Assembly (NCBI GenBank): GCA_934045075.1
Contig: OW203751.1
Span: forward strand, 5,405,822 to 5,469,821
Length of the DNA stretch: 64,000 nucleotides
Reading direction: 5' to 3'
Origin: Yponomeuta sedellus
Taxonomy: Eukaryota; Arthropoda; Insecta; Lepidoptera; Yponomeutidae
In this document: positions 30,745 to 40,866 of the stretch, piece by piece
Numbering within the stretch: the first letter of the stretch is position 1
Layout: every line of letters starts with the position of its first letter
Translations under genes and position numbers: made by a program
The notes under the pieces: model-generated
Databases searched by the model: none
What the model was told of the DNA's origin: nothing
What the model saw: the letters and a program-made list of their open reading frames with translations, nothing else

Positions 30745-31299
30745 AATGTAATGTTTTGTTAATGTACAAACCCTGTTAAAAATTAAATCAGGATATAAAT
30801 GTGTAACTATTTTCTTTTGTTTTTTGCGTTCGCCAAATATTTGAGAATATGTATGTGAATATGTTATGTTTTACGTTGTTTTTTTATATTGTGTTTTTTA
30901 GTATTGTATCTATTTAAAAACCTATTTAGAGGCTAAAAAGGATTGTATCGTTAAAAAAATGTTTTATCTATATATCTATCTATCTAGTGCCTGTTGGTTG
31001 TCCTAATCAAATGAAATGAATGAATATATCTAAATGTATACCTACAGATTTCCTTCATCGGACCCTTGCACACTTTTTCCCGAGTGCCTTGTCGGGCTCT
31101 GGCCACCTATAAATAAAGTACACGGGTACGGACACAGAATGGGCTTTACATAAACCTACACGGCCCATAAATGTCCCGGAATTGATTTATGCTCCGCAAC
31201 ATTGAGCCTCTTCCCATTAGAGTTGGGAGAGTGAAAAAAAAACCAGTCTAGTGCGAGTCCGACTGTTGTACCGAGGGTTTCGTATAAGAATAAATATAT
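30745..31299. other. No feature identified
   Basis: Contains short TATC repeats at 30965-30985. Confidence 0.5.
30914..30938 (-). mobile_element. SINE family A tail scrap
   Basis: aaaaacctatttagaggcta only. Confidence 0.5.
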
Positions 31300-31440
31300 T
31301 ATTTGATTTAATTAAAACTGTTTTTATACGGATTTATGCTCGTTTATTACATTTTTTACAATTTTCCAACATTTCGGCACTTTTTCAGGTGCCGTGGTCC
31401 CTCCCGGATGACCTTAGAAAATCCTATATTATTTGATTAC
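31300..31440. mobile_element. Inverted-repeat terminus element H, half
   Basis: attaaaactgtttttatacg, gcactttttcaggtgccgtg and ccggatgaccttagaaaatc in order; the second inverted arm is missing. Confidence 0.6.
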
Positions 31441-31636
31441 CATGCCGAAAGTCGGGGGTTGACGAAACAAATATTTAGCGATTGAAAGGTCATTATCTAT
31501 CTCAGTCATAAAATTGGGTTATATATTTTTTGTATTTATTTTAGTTTATGTAGTTATTTATTCATTTCTGTCATAGGTAGGTTATTCAATATTTATGTAG
31601 TATATTTTGTTCACGTATATAGACCCGCTTTTTACT

Positions 31637-31761
31637 GCTTCTCCGACTCTTTAAGGTTTGCTGGAAGAAATCTCTTTCGGTGATAAGCTCGCCTTTGTAC
31701 ATGTCATTTCTTACGTAATGTCCTGTTAAATGTTTCGTGTGGAATAAAGTATAAAGACTAT
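31637..31761 (+). mobile_element. CR1/L2-type LINE 3' UTR
   Basis: tttgctggaagaaatctctt and gtggaataaagtataaagac; followed at once by the TATG-LINE fragment. Confidence 0.6.
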
Positions 31762-31850
31762 AAAGATATATTGCGAATGTGAGTTGAAAGGCTGGTAAGG
31801 GACGTCCCAGGCGGACATACATCGGCCAAGTAGGGGATGTTTTAGCAAAG
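31762..31850 (+). mobile_element. TATG-tailed LINE fragment
   Basis: atattgcgaatgtgagt to aggggatgttttagcaaag, inserted between a LINE tail and a 5S-type SINE. Confidence 0.65.
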
Positions 31851-32186
31851 AACTCCACCACGGGGGCCAAGTCCGGGTTGAAATGAAATGAAAAGGTTTT
31901 TTCAAAGTAGCACAGAAACTGCGGCTTAATGAACGTTACAATTCAAACTAGGTGTCCATTTCAAAATCTAGATCATTTAGGAGAAAAAATGGACAAAAAA
32001 ACTCCCAACTTAGTCTTTTCAAAATGGATGATTGCAAGACGGTGGCGGGCCTTACTGTTAGAAGTTATCAAGCCACCCACAAGGCTTCTGACATGGCTTA
32101 ACGACTGCCATTACATGACAGCCGGCAGTAACGCCTTAACGTGCCCTGCAAAGCATGGAAGCGGAGGAAAAATGCCAGCGGTATTC
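31851..32186 (-). mobile_element. 5S-type SINE split by repeat F
   Basis: Antisense pieces 31851-31879 and 32030-32186 are contiguous in the family consensus; repeat F (31880-32028) sits between gtccgggttg and gattgcaagac. Confidence 0.75.
31880..32028 (-). mobile_element. Repeat F inside a 5S-type SINE
   Basis: Antisense, full length, from aaatgaaatgaaaaggtttt to cttagtcttttcaaaatgg. Confidence 0.7.
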
Positions 32187-32221
32187 ACCCAGGCAAATAT
32201 TTGGTCAAGAAGTTAGTTATT

Positions 32222-32275
32222 TCCGGCATGGGTGGAATTCTTAGCCCCTAAATGGGTTTTTAAAATATTAAAACC
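32222..32275 (+). mobile_element. SINE family A 3' fragment
   Basis: Only ccggcatgggtgg and the altered tail agcccctaaatgggttttt remain. Confidence 0.6.
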
Positions 32276-32381
32276 TTACTACATAAATAGAATATAATAT
32301 AATTACTTGTATGTACAGTGTTCCTTAGCATTGTCCGCACATTTACTTTGTTTTACTTTGTAAAATTTCTTTTTTAATATA

Positions 32382-32660
32382 CAGGGTTCATTCAAATCGG
32401 TCAGTATGGGAAAGTCTGAAACTATAAGACATACGAAGATCTGTTCTGAGGAACCATGTCATCGATTTTAATAACAAGAAAAACTGCACTTCTTCAAAAC
32501 AAACGAGTTCGATTCCCGAACGGAGTACAGATGTTTTTTAAAATGTATGAATGCAGTTTTTCTTGTTATTAAAATCGATGACATGGTTCCTCAGAACAGA
32601 TCTTCGGATGTCTTATAGTTTCAGACTTTCCCATGCTGACCGATTTGAATGAGACACCCT
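32382..32660. mobile_element. Fold-back MITE flanked by TA
   Basis: Arms 32382-32488 and 32552-32660, about 107 bp and nearly identical; the ends read CAGGGT...ACCCTG between TA dinucleotides, as in Tc1/mariner-type elements. The loop contains gttcgattcccgaac, a B-box-like string. Confidence 0.8.
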
Positions 32661-32662
32661 GT

Positions 32663-33061
32663 AGAGCAACCTCTGGAAGCATTAACAGATTGAAGTCACC
32701 TCACGTAATAGATAGCAACAGATTTTGATTTGAAACCGAAGCTTTTTTTTTATTCAAAGACTTGTCTATGAAATCTAGCATCAATTGAACGAATAATTTA
32801 ACACAGATTATTGTAATAGCCGATTCGAGAAGTTATTTGAAAGGTTTCATAAAAATCGATTTTACTGACAGCAGTCCGCGAAGTAACTATAGTTACTTGG
32901 ACGTACAACGCTACTTTTTTTTAAGTAGCTGTAGTTACGTAGACGTTTTAGTGGTCTTATATGAAAATTGTTTAGCCTCCAGAACAAGAAAACTTTTGTG
33001 TACTTTTTTACTATGAAATAAACAGTTAAAATTTTTAATTTTTTTTACTTACTTAAAAAAA
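32663..33061. other. No feature identified
   Basis: A small inverted motif agtaactatagttac / gtagctgtagttacgt at 32882-32940. Confidence 0.45.
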
Positions 33062-33308
33062 GATTTTCCGCACTTAACTACATAGTTGTTATTACACGTA
33101 GCGAGCGCTGAGGTATGTACGTTAACAGTTCAGACATTAGAGGTTTCTTATTATGTTTTCTTAAACAGTCAGCGAGTGGTATTGATACAATAACTTCGGA
33201 AATGTACATAAATTAGTAAAACCAAGTCATTGGTACATACCGGGGTGTGAACCCACGACCTCTCAATTAATAAGCAGGCGTTCTACTCCGCTTCGCTACC
33301 ACCGCTGT
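33062..33308 (-). mobile_element. SINE family D
   Basis: Antisense, full length: body 33068-33240, B box region gtgtgaacccacgacctc, head to 33308. Confidence 0.75.
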
Positions 33309-33480
33309 TTGCTTAGGACGTTATGGATACCCATGTTTATTTTCAAATGGTTACCTTTTCGAATAAACATTATAATTATTAATTGATTACCTTTTTTAGG
33401 ATAAAAATTGACATAATACTGTGGAAAAACTGAAATAGACCACCCTCGCTGTTGCCTCATCTAGTCATCTGTTACATCTG

Positions 33481-33686
33481 TACGTAATACAGAGAGTATT
33501 GTAAAGAGGTCCGAAATTTCACTGATGCCGGTGAGTCGCCCATTAGCTCAGTTGGGAGAGCGCTGGCACTGTTAGCAAGAGGTCGCGGGTTCGAGTCCCG
33601 GCATGGGTGGGATTTTCAGCCTCTCAATAGGCTTTTAAAATTGTCCTTAGCACGGGTTAGTGCATTAAAAAAGAATATAATCTGTT
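33481..33686 (+). mobile_element. tRNA-type SINE family A
   Basis: Complete head (33538-33610) and tail (ttagtgcattaaaaaagaat). Its 3' end abuts the decayed LINE RT that starts at about 33688. Confidence 0.85.
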
Positions 33687-33687
33687 A

Positions 33688-34600
33688 GCTGCCTAATTTT
33701 TCTAGCTGCGAATGTGACTGAACTCAACCTGTCCGCTAGATTTTCTATACACCAATCCCATAGGAGTTTGGAGTCTATCGTAACGCCTAAAAATACTGTG
33801 GACTCTACTAAGTCCACTCTGTTACTAGCTGATGTTTAACTGGTGTCCGCTTGTTTAACATTGGGCAATGAACACTTTATTCCGTGCTTCGCAAGGCACG
33901 TTAAGCCGTTGGTGCCGGCTGTCATGTAATGGCAGTCGTTAAGCCATGTCAGAGGCCCTATGGGCGGCTTGATAACTTCTGACAGTAAGGCCCGCCACTG
34001 TCTTACAATCCTCCACCAACCCGGACTTGGCCCCCGTGGTGGAGTATGGCCTAACCTTCCTGCGATACAGGAAGAGACCCGTGCCCCAACAGTGGGGACA
34101 TACAAGGGTTGATAACGAATGAACACTTGAAACATCTATACATTTTGTCTTTTTCTCCATTTAACGTAAAATTGTTGGCAGTAAACTAGTTTAAAACTTA
34201 AAAGAGAGCGTTGTTTACATCGTCCAAATTAGATTGACATCTATCGATTCAAAAAAAAAAGAGAAGTATCGTCGGCTAACAATACTATTTGTGATAATTT
34301 CTCAGCTAGGTAGGGCAGATAATTAACATAAAGTAGGAAAATTAAAGGCCCCAAAATAGAACTCTGAGGTACTCCTATTTTATTTAACATTGGATCCAGA
34401 AGACAACCCTATTTATGTCAACTTTATCCACTCTGCTAAATATGATCGAAGAAGACCTAAAGATTTATTACGGAAACCGTATTGTTCAACTTATAAAGGA
34501 AGGTTTTATTGTCTACGCAATCGAAAGCTAAGCTGAAAATAAGTGTTTTTTATTGCTATAAATGTGTTTTGTTTAGTACGATAAAGAACTTTACATTTCT
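33688..34600 (-). pseudogene. Decayed LINE reverse transcriptase (Jockey/CR1-like), split by a SINE
   Basis: No long ORF, but the - strand shows RT blocks in the right order: AFDCVDNKTFLYKLN (motif A, about 34535-34480), GVPQSSILGPLIFLLY (motif B, about 34370-34320; the usual GVPQGS has a G to S change) and VLLADDTSL (motif C, about 34285-34255). Beyond the inserted 5S-type SINE (33878-34117), FLGVTIDSKLLWDW and ENLADRLSSVTFAARKI (about 33805-33700) follow. These are the palm and thumb of a non-LTR RT. Stops and frameshifts are frequent, so it is long dead. The clade call is by motif style only. Confidence 0.75.
33878..34117 (+). mobile_element. 5S-type SINE, 5'-truncated, with target-site duplication
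   Basis: Begins at tattccgtgcttcgc and ends gttgataacg. It is bracketed by the 11-bp repeat aatgaacactt (33867-33877 and 34118-34128). It interrupts a LINE RT pseudogene. Confidence 0.85.
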
Positions 34601-35243
34601 GTTCAATACTTTCAAAAAGCTGATGCGCCGTGATGGAGTACAAAAGGAACTTTGTTGAAAAGGCATAATACTTATTGTGTTCTGTTTTTACTCGTTGTGT
34701 TTGTATTATGTGTGTTCTTGCGATAAAATGACTTTGAAAACACTATGTTTATTTTAAAACTGCAGGTTGCAAACTGATGACATCTGTATTGTTCCAAAAA
34801 CGCTGACTAAAGTAAAGTAGTATGTGGTGGTAATCATATAAGGAAAAGACGCATGGAAAAAACACGTTAAATAAAATGCCTCTATCATTGTTATAGTGAA
34901 AACGTCTTTTTATAAATAAGGGCGTTAATATCTTATTTTCATCCAACTCAATTTCATGCAATCTCGTCATAACGTTAGGTTTCGTTTAGTTTCAATATAC
35001 TGGCCACCTAACTTGAGAACAAACGATAAAAATATGAATATAATAATACCGTAATACGTCTAACAACGCCGGGCGCAGCGGGGCCGGAAGCGGGTGGGCC
35101 GCCATTTTGTGTGGAAGCCTCATTTCCGGCAGACCTTCGCACTCAAGATAGACTGTTCACGCCAGAGGTACAATTTGTCAAAAAATTTAAGAAACCGGAA
35201 GGAAAACTTTATTTGTGGTATTATCGAAAATTAAGAAAATTTA
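34601..35243. other. No clear feature
   Basis: 34601-34680 may continue the decayed LINE RT upstream; the rest is AT-rich with one GC-rich spot at 35068-35110. Confidence 0.4.
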
Positions 35244-35480
35244 CGTTAAGCCGTTGGTGCCGGTTGTCATGTAATGACAGTCGTTAAGCCATGTCAGAGG
35301 CCGTATGGGTGGCTTGATAACGTCTGACAGTAAGGCCTTCCACTGTCAATAATCATTGTGGGTACAATCCTTCACCAACCCGGACTTGGCCCCCGTGGTG
35401 GAGTATGGCCTAACCTTCCTGCGATGCAGAAAGTGACCCATGTCCCAGCAGTGGGGACATACAAGGGTTGATATCGATAT
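35244..35480 (+). mobile_element. 5S-type SINE, 5'-truncated
   Basis: Starts at acgttaagccgttggtgcc; it has a ~20-bp insertion near 35350 and the tail gatatcgatatcg. Confidence 0.75.
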
Positions 35481-35628
35481 CGAAGACCATTTACTACCTT
35501 TGATTAAGCAATACATTCCTTTTTTTTAATGAAATGACTGTAGTTTTTTATTTTTATAACGCTTTTAATTGCAAAAAATTAACTAACACAGACAAAAAGT
35601 CTGAGCAAAACATTACTCTTTGATCATA

Positions 35629-35995
35629 TTCTTTTTAATGCACTAACTCGTGCTAAGGACCATTTAAAAAAAAATTAGAGGCAATTTTTTTTATAATTGT
35701 CCTTAGCACGGGTTAGTGCATTAAAAAGAATTTAATCATGTGGGTACAGCGATATCGTTCCGATGTAAAACCTAACTGCAAAGTAGGTACTCGGGGCTGC
35801 AAGTGATGCAAATTGTTTCAGCCAGATGTTGCTGCCTGTACGTAATACAGAGTGTTGTAAAGAGGTTCGAAACTTCACTGATGTCGGTGGTCGCCCATTA
35901 GCTCAGTTGGGAGAGCGCTGGCACGGTTAGCCAGAGGTCGCATGTTCGAGTCCCGCCATGGGTGGAATTTTTTCCCTCTAAATAGGTTTTTAAAC
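35629..35995 (+). mobile_element. tRNA-type SINE family A, with extra inverted tail
   Basis: A tail fragment in antisense (35629-35660), then a sense tail (35698-35735) running directly into a full unit with 5' body and head (35890-35965) and the tail ctctaaataggttttt. Another example of tandem units. Confidence 0.8.
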
Positions 35996-36087
35996 TGCCT
36001 ATCTTCACCCGCCCACTTGACTGCTGATCAAAAGCTTCTTCAAAGACACGATACTACTTTCCGTTCTAGGCCAGCCTTATCAAACAC

Positions 36088-36260
36088 CAGGTATTTGCCT
36101 CTCAAACGTCCCATAGCAGGGCACAGGCTTTCTCTCAGAAAGAGAGAGTATAGGCTTAACCACCAAGGATTGGCAATTTCAAGCGCTAAGGTAGTTGAAC
36201 GGCCCATACTCTCATGTTTCCTCACGATTAATGCTGAAAAATTATTGCATTGAAGATAGT
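36088..36260 (+). mobile_element. Repeat E
   Basis: ccatagcagggcacaggctt, gattggcaatttcaagcgct, catgtttcctcacgattaat. Confidence 0.6.
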
Positions 36261-36642
36261 ACGGACCTTCTGGCATATCTCAATCGTGCTTAAAGTTGCC
36301 CCACTGTGTTGTTTAATTCAAAATTAATTAAGATAGCTTTTCATAGTCTTCGCTACGAAGATGGAATTCTTAAGTTTATGACTCAAATTGCATCCTAACT
36401 ACGTGGAAGATCAACTTTAAGAGGAAATAGTTTAGTCCGTAACTTAGAAAAAAACAACTATGTATTAGCAATATTATGAGTACTTGCTGACTGTGAAGGA
36501 AAACTTCGTGCGGAAACCTGAATGTCCAAGGTGTCGATATGCCTCTTGAAAATTGCCAATGTGTGGTGCTCTCGCTTGGTGTTTTGGTCCGTTGGTACTC
36601 GTATCTACTGTACAGTTGATAAATTTGAGATAGGACATATTG
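36261..36642. other. No feature identified
   Basis: No repeat or coding signal. Confidence 0.5.
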
Positions 36643-36770
36643 AAATGAAATGAAAAGGTTTCCTTCAAAATAGCACGGAAACTGCGGCAACTAGGTGTCC
36701 ATTCCAAAATCTATATAATTTTGGTGAAAAAATGGACGACTCTCCAAACTTATCCCCATTTTCTCGTACA
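36643..36770 (-). mobile_element. Repeat F, internal deletion
   Basis: Antisense; lacks the aatgaacgttacaattca part. Confidence 0.65.
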
Positions 36771-36929
36771 CTAACAATCTGTTAATCTACTGTTAACAGG
36801 CTGTCAAATGTTTTTTTGTATGCACTTTGGCCAACTGACTGCTAGTGAACCAGAAACCGGGGGTAGGCCTTTTCAAAGTCCTTGCCAGCCGATATATCAC
36901 AGTCGATATACTAGTGTTATCGCTAAGAG

Positions 36930-37075
36930 GGATAGAGGTGGGTAGGCACGATGGTCAGACGACATCGTGAGGGTTGCGGGTCAGAAATGGATCAGGTTAG
37001 CACAGGACCGTGAGGAATGGCGCAGTAAAAAGGAGGCTTATGCCCAACAGTGGGTTGATGTGGGCTGATTATAGA
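36930..37075 (+). pseudogene. Second LINE RT C-terminus
   Basis: Reads RWSDDIVRVAG, then WIRLAQDREEWRSKKEAYAQQ and a stop near 37066: the W--DI, AQDR-EWR, EAYAQQW pattern of another endonuclease-RT LINE. It lies directly upstream of the LINE end at 37088. Confidence 0.65.
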
Positions 37076-37087
37076 TAGTTAAAGATC

Positions 37088-37390
37088 GCAAAGGCAATAT
37101 CCAAAGTTATCGACATAGCTCAGAGAATCAGCAAGCTGAAGTGGCAGTGGGCTGGCCATATCTCGCGAAGAACCGACAACCGTTGGAGTAAACGTGTTCT
37201 TGAGTGGAGACCGCGACTCGGCAAACGTAGTGTAGGACGCCCTCCGACCAGGTGGGATGGCGATCTGCGAAAAACTGCAGGCAGATGCTGGATGCGGCAC
37301 GCTGAAGACAGGGCGCTATGGCGCTCATTAGGGGCGGGCTATGTCCAGCAGTGGACTACATAATATAGCCTGAAGAAGAAGAAGAAGGCA
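37088..37390 (+). pseudogene. LINE reverse transcriptase C-terminus (endonuclease/RT type)
   Basis: The + frame from about 37103 reads KVIDIAQRIS, then KWQWAGHISRR, NRWSKRVLEWRP, GRPPTRW, AGRCWM, AEDRALWRSLG and AYVQQW-like residues before the stop. This is the C-terminal tail typical of lepidopteran endonuclease-RT LINEs (W-GH-R, GRPP-RW, W--LGEAYVQQW). Only the last ~85 codons remain, followed by gctatgtccagcagtggact and a GAA tail. It shares its last ~70 bp with repeat G, so G may be its non-autonomous partner. Confidence 0.75.
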
Positions 37391-37547
37391 ATATCCAAAT
37401 ATTCACTTGGGGTGGGACGTTTTAAGGCTCCAAGCAGTAGTAGCTATAAAGTGGACCATTATTCACGTAGTCGAGTGTATTTTTTTATGGAAATACGTAC
37501 TCAATGCGCGTTCGAGTGTACAGTAGAGATAAATTTCTTTGACAGCT

Positions 37548-38075
37548 GTTGTAAGGCGTCGAGCTGCTAAAAAAATCATAACTTGTTTTATAGGTACCTA
37601 ATATGTCTTTGTCTAAAAATTAACATGAGAAATCTTACATAACAAATGCGACAACTATTTTTAGAAATTTTATTCAAGAATATACTATTTTTATTTTTAA
37701 CCCGTGCTAAGGAAACCTATTTAAAGGCTGTATACGTAATACAGAGAATAGTGTAAAGAGGTTCGACATTTCACTGATGCCGGTGAGTCGCCCATTAGCT
37801 CAGTTGGATAGAGCGCTGGCACGGATAGCCGAGGTCGCGGGTTCGAATCCCGGCATGGGTGGAATTTTTAGCCTCTAAATAGGTTTTTTACATTCAAGAA
37901 CCTATGTTCCGCTAAAAACAGTTGTTTTTGATTAAAGCCCTTGGTTCTTGATTCTAGGTTCTAGACTGTAGCTTCTGTTGTCGCAGTTAAGAATTCTCTT
38001 TTTTACCTCTAAATAAAACACGTATTATAACACAAGTTATGATATGCTAGTTAGCACCCTGAAGCATCCTAGGGC
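37548..38075. mobile_element. TTAA-type MITE split by SINE A
   Basis: Left end gtaaggcgtcgagctgc...aaatcataacttgtttta, right end acacaagttatgatatgcta...caccctgaagcatcctag; the boundary tetramers are decayed. The SINE at 37690-37892 lies inside. Confidence 0.65.
37690..37892 (+). mobile_element. tRNA-type SINE family A inserted in a MITE
   Basis: Complete head with a one-base insertion in the D arm (gttggatagagcg). It splits the TTAA-type MITE at 37548-38075. Confidence 0.8.
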
Positions 38076-38088
38076 TCCTAGTTGTACA

Positions 38089-38282
38089 ACCGTTGGAGTA
38101 AACGTGTTCTTGAGTGGAGACCGCGACTCGGCAAACGTAGTGTAGGACGCCCTCCGACCAGGTGGGATGACGATCTGCGAAAAACTGCCGGCAGATGCTG
38201 GATGCGGCAAGCTGAAGACAGGGCGCTATGGCGTTCATTACGGGAGGGCTACATAATATAGGCTGAAGAAGAAGAAGAAGAA
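38089..38282 (+). pseudogene. Same LINE RT C-terminus, duplicated piece
   Basis: Starts aaccgttggagtaaacg and matches 37182 onward; it belongs to the local duplication described separately. Deletion of tgtccagcagtggac near the end. Confidence 0.7.
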
Positions 38283-38591
38283 GGCAATATCCAAATATTC
38301 ACTCGGGGTGGGAACTTTTAAGTCTCCAAGCAGTAATAGCTATAAAGTGGACCATTTTTCACGGAGTCGAGTGTATTTTTTAATAGAAATACGTACTCGA
38401 TGTGCGTTGGAGTGTACAGTAGAGATAAATTTCTTTGACAGCTGTTTTAAAAAGCTTTGCATGATGAATGGCGCGACCTTTTCTATTCTTGGTGGAAAAC
38501 ATGGCCGTTTTCATTTTATTTACGTGCTTGCTCATTAGTGATGTAACCGGTTAGAATTCTTATCACCGGTATTTTCCTATTTTTTTTAATG

Positions 38592-38720
38592 TAGCTCATA
38601 TACGCCCCGCTCCAGGTACAGGCCTTCTCTCAGAGACAGAGTTTGGGCTTAATTGCCACGCGTGCCCACCGCGGATTGGTAATTTCAAGCTAAGGTATTT
38701 AACACCTTAGACGTAATTAG
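38592..38720 (+). mobile_element. Repeat E, short
   Basis: cgccccgctccaggtacagg, gcgtgcccaccgcggattgg, tttcaagctaaggtattt. Confidence 0.6.
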
Positions 38721-39109
38721 CGCGAAATCGCAATAAGACCTGTTAAATATATAACTATCTTCTGATTATTTTTACAAAGGATCGGTTTTGATAAGTGTTT
38801 TTAATATGATAAGGTGTTATTAATACATGTTTTGTAAAACCGGTTTTTACCGGTTTTCTTTGAAACCTTTTACATCACTATTACTTATTTCCTTCTAAAA
38901 TTACCACGACGCCAAAGGAAGATAATGTTGTTAGCATTAAGGTTTTGTTACACCTGAAAAGCTGTCTCGCTCGCATAATCGCTTACAATATTGTTAATGC
39001 CTGATTTACATGCTCATGCCAGCTATCGCCAGTCTACGCAAGATAGCATGAATTCTAGCATGTAAACCGCTGTAAATCGCGTAGTCTCGCGTCTCGTGGA
39101 AGTGAAAAG
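38721..39109. other. No feature identified
   Basis: Low-copy DNA. Confidence 0.5.
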
Positions 39110-39470
39110 AAGTGAATGAAACAAACGAAACGAATGAAACGAAAGAAACGAATGAAACTAATGAATGAAATAGGTTTTTAAAAACTAATGAAACGAATGA
39201 AACTAATGAAAAGAATAAAACGACAGAAACGAATGAAACGAGAAAAACGAATGAAAGTGATAAAACTAATGAAACGAATGAAACGAATGTAACGAATAAA
39301 ACTAATGAAACGAATGAAACGAGAAAAACGAATGAAACTAATGAAACGAATGAAAACAATAAAACGACAGAAACGAATAAAACGAGAAAAACGAAGGAAA
39401 CTAATGAAACAAATGAAACGCATGAAACGAATGAAACCAATGAACCCAATGAAATGAATGAAATGATATT
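39110..39470. repeat. 9-bp minisatellite (GAAACGAAT)n
   Basis: About 35 units varying as GAAACGAAT, GAAACTAAT, AAAACGAGA, AAAACGACA, with blocks of several units recurring (a higher-order pattern). On the - strand it gives a 158-codon frame of F-V-S-L-V repeats that looks like membrane protein but is a product of the repeat. Confidence 0.9.
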
Positions 39471-39540
39471 TATTTGTTTCATTTATGTAACATACGATCC
39501 ACCACCTAAATAATGAATTTAACTTAATCTTAAGTCAAGT

Positions 39541-39616
39541 GGCCTGATCGCACCTGTTGTTTCTTAGCTCTAGTGATTGATTCCAATCACTCGGTTCCAC
39601 TAGACCACGAGCGCGA
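39541..39616 (-). mobile_element. 5S-type SINE head fragment
   Basis: Antisense head only: cctgttgtttcttagctcta to ccactagaccacgagcgcg. Confidence 0.7.
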
Positions 39617-39984
39617 ATATCATAAATATCACAGGTATTTATAGAACCTAATGACAAAGAATCTACAACCAAGAATTCCGGTTCCTTTTTAGTTCTAAAG
39701 CAGTTTTGTCCAAAACGGTCGTTCTTAGCGGAAACCTACTAAAACCCTAGGTTGTTGATACAAGGTTCTAGACTGTAGGTTAGAATTTTCGCCCACATTT
39801 TTCTGTCTGTTCCTTCATTCATTTAATTGCTAATTAAGCTGGGAGCTGAAAGCGGTGGTAAGTGTCGCTAAATACAAAGTGCCTGCTAATTTGAAGTGAA
39901 ATTAATGTGTGTAATTAGTCAATCCAAATTTGTTTATGTACTGTACTTTACTGTTGGTACTGTAGCCATAACGCACTTCTGTAG
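39617..39984. other. No feature identified
   Basis: Ends in a short LINE-tail-like antisense string (acagtctttattgtacataa, 40001-40020). Confidence 0.45.
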
Positions 39985-40052
39985 ATAGATTAATACAGAA
40001 CAGTCTTTATTGTACATAAAAAGAAAATTACTCCGATGTTTCTTAACCTTGA

Positions 40053-40490
40053 GTGTGGCAAAAGAAACAAGAAAGTAGAATTAATGCAGTTGAAATGAGG
40101 TCCTTGAGAAGTATGTGTAGTGTTACTTTGAATGACAGGATACGCAATAGTCTGATTAGAGAACGTTGTGGACTGAAAGAGGATGTAGTGACTAGAATTG
40201 AGAAAGGAATGTTGCGTTGGTTTGGACATGTGGAGAGGATGAAGGAAGAAAGATTGACGAAACAAATATATATAGCGAATGTGAGTGGAAGGGCTGGTAA
40301 GGGACGACCCAGACGGACATACATCGACCAAATAGGGGATGTATTAGCAAAGGGAAAGATAAAAAGTACCCGGAACCGGCGTGCGTGCATGCAACGACTT
40401 ATGAACGTTGATGAAGCGAAGGTGATCTGTCAGGATCGTGGCAAGTGGCAGTCCCTGGTCTCTGCCTACCCCTCTGGGATACAAGCGTGA
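40053..40490 (+). pseudogene. TATG-tailed LINE RT C-terminus, open frame
   Basis: Best of the window's copies: 145 open codons, really a continuation without its upstream RT domain. Features are AVEMRSLRSMC, RWFGHVERM, GRAGKGRPRR and CQDRGKWQSLV, the C-terminal block of non-LTR retrotransposon RTs (EMR-LR, W-GHVERM, GRGRPR). 5'-truncated, so not a functional enzyme. It is followed by a (TATG)n array. Confidence 0.75.
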
Positions 40491-40493
40491 GGT

Positions 40494-40666
40494 TATGTAT
40501 GTATGTATGTATGTATGTATGTATGTATGTATGTATGTATGTATGTATGTATGTATGTATGTATGTATGTATGTATGTATGTATGTATGTATGTATGTAT
40601 GTATGTATGTATGTATGTATGTATGTATGTATGTATGTATGTATGTATGTATGTATGTATGTATGT
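40494..40666 (+). repeat. (TATG)n microsatellite, LINE tail
   Basis: About 43 perfect TATG units starting right after the LINE stop region. Open frames of C-M-Y-V or H-T-Y-I repeats here are artefacts. Confidence 0.95.
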
Positions 40667-40866
40667 AGAGCTCTTTATTGTACAACAAAACAAAATACAT
40701 TAGCTTGTTAAAACTCACCGCTTATAACGCTGCATCCTATAAATTCCGTCGCTTTAAGCTCTAAGGCACTCCCCCTTTTTATTAAAACTGCTTCTCTCTA
40801 ATGTATGTTTGATTTTAGTTTGGTAAAAAGGTATATCATCTTAAAATGTTGTTTTTCTTTTATGTA
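40667..40866 (-). mobile_element. Repeat following the TATG array
   Basis: Starts gagctctttattgtacaac, which in antisense gives a polyadenylation-like TTGTACAATAAAGAGC end. The same ~200 bp follows the LINE at 11632-11834. Confidence 0.6.

Larger units (their letters stand above)
37180..38443 (+). repeat. Local segmental duplication (~355 bp, offset ~907)
   Basis: 37182-37545 and 38090-38443 match through the LINE C-terminus and ~170 bp of following DNA (ggcaatatccaaatattcac to tttctttgacagctgtt). They are separated by a MITE that carries a SINE. Divergence is several per cent. Confidence 0.8.

Noticed and set aside
33538..33610. Possible functional tRNA gene
   Set aside because: Cloverleaf-like, but embedded in a repeated unit with fixed flanks and with C instead of U before the anticodon; a SINE head.
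39006..39482. 158-codon - strand frame rich in F, V, S, L that looks like a membrane protein
   Set aside because: Translation of a 9-bp minisatellite; periodicity of the DNA explains it fully.
40344..40718. HTYI / CMYV repeat proteins
   Set aside because: Frames through the TATG array.
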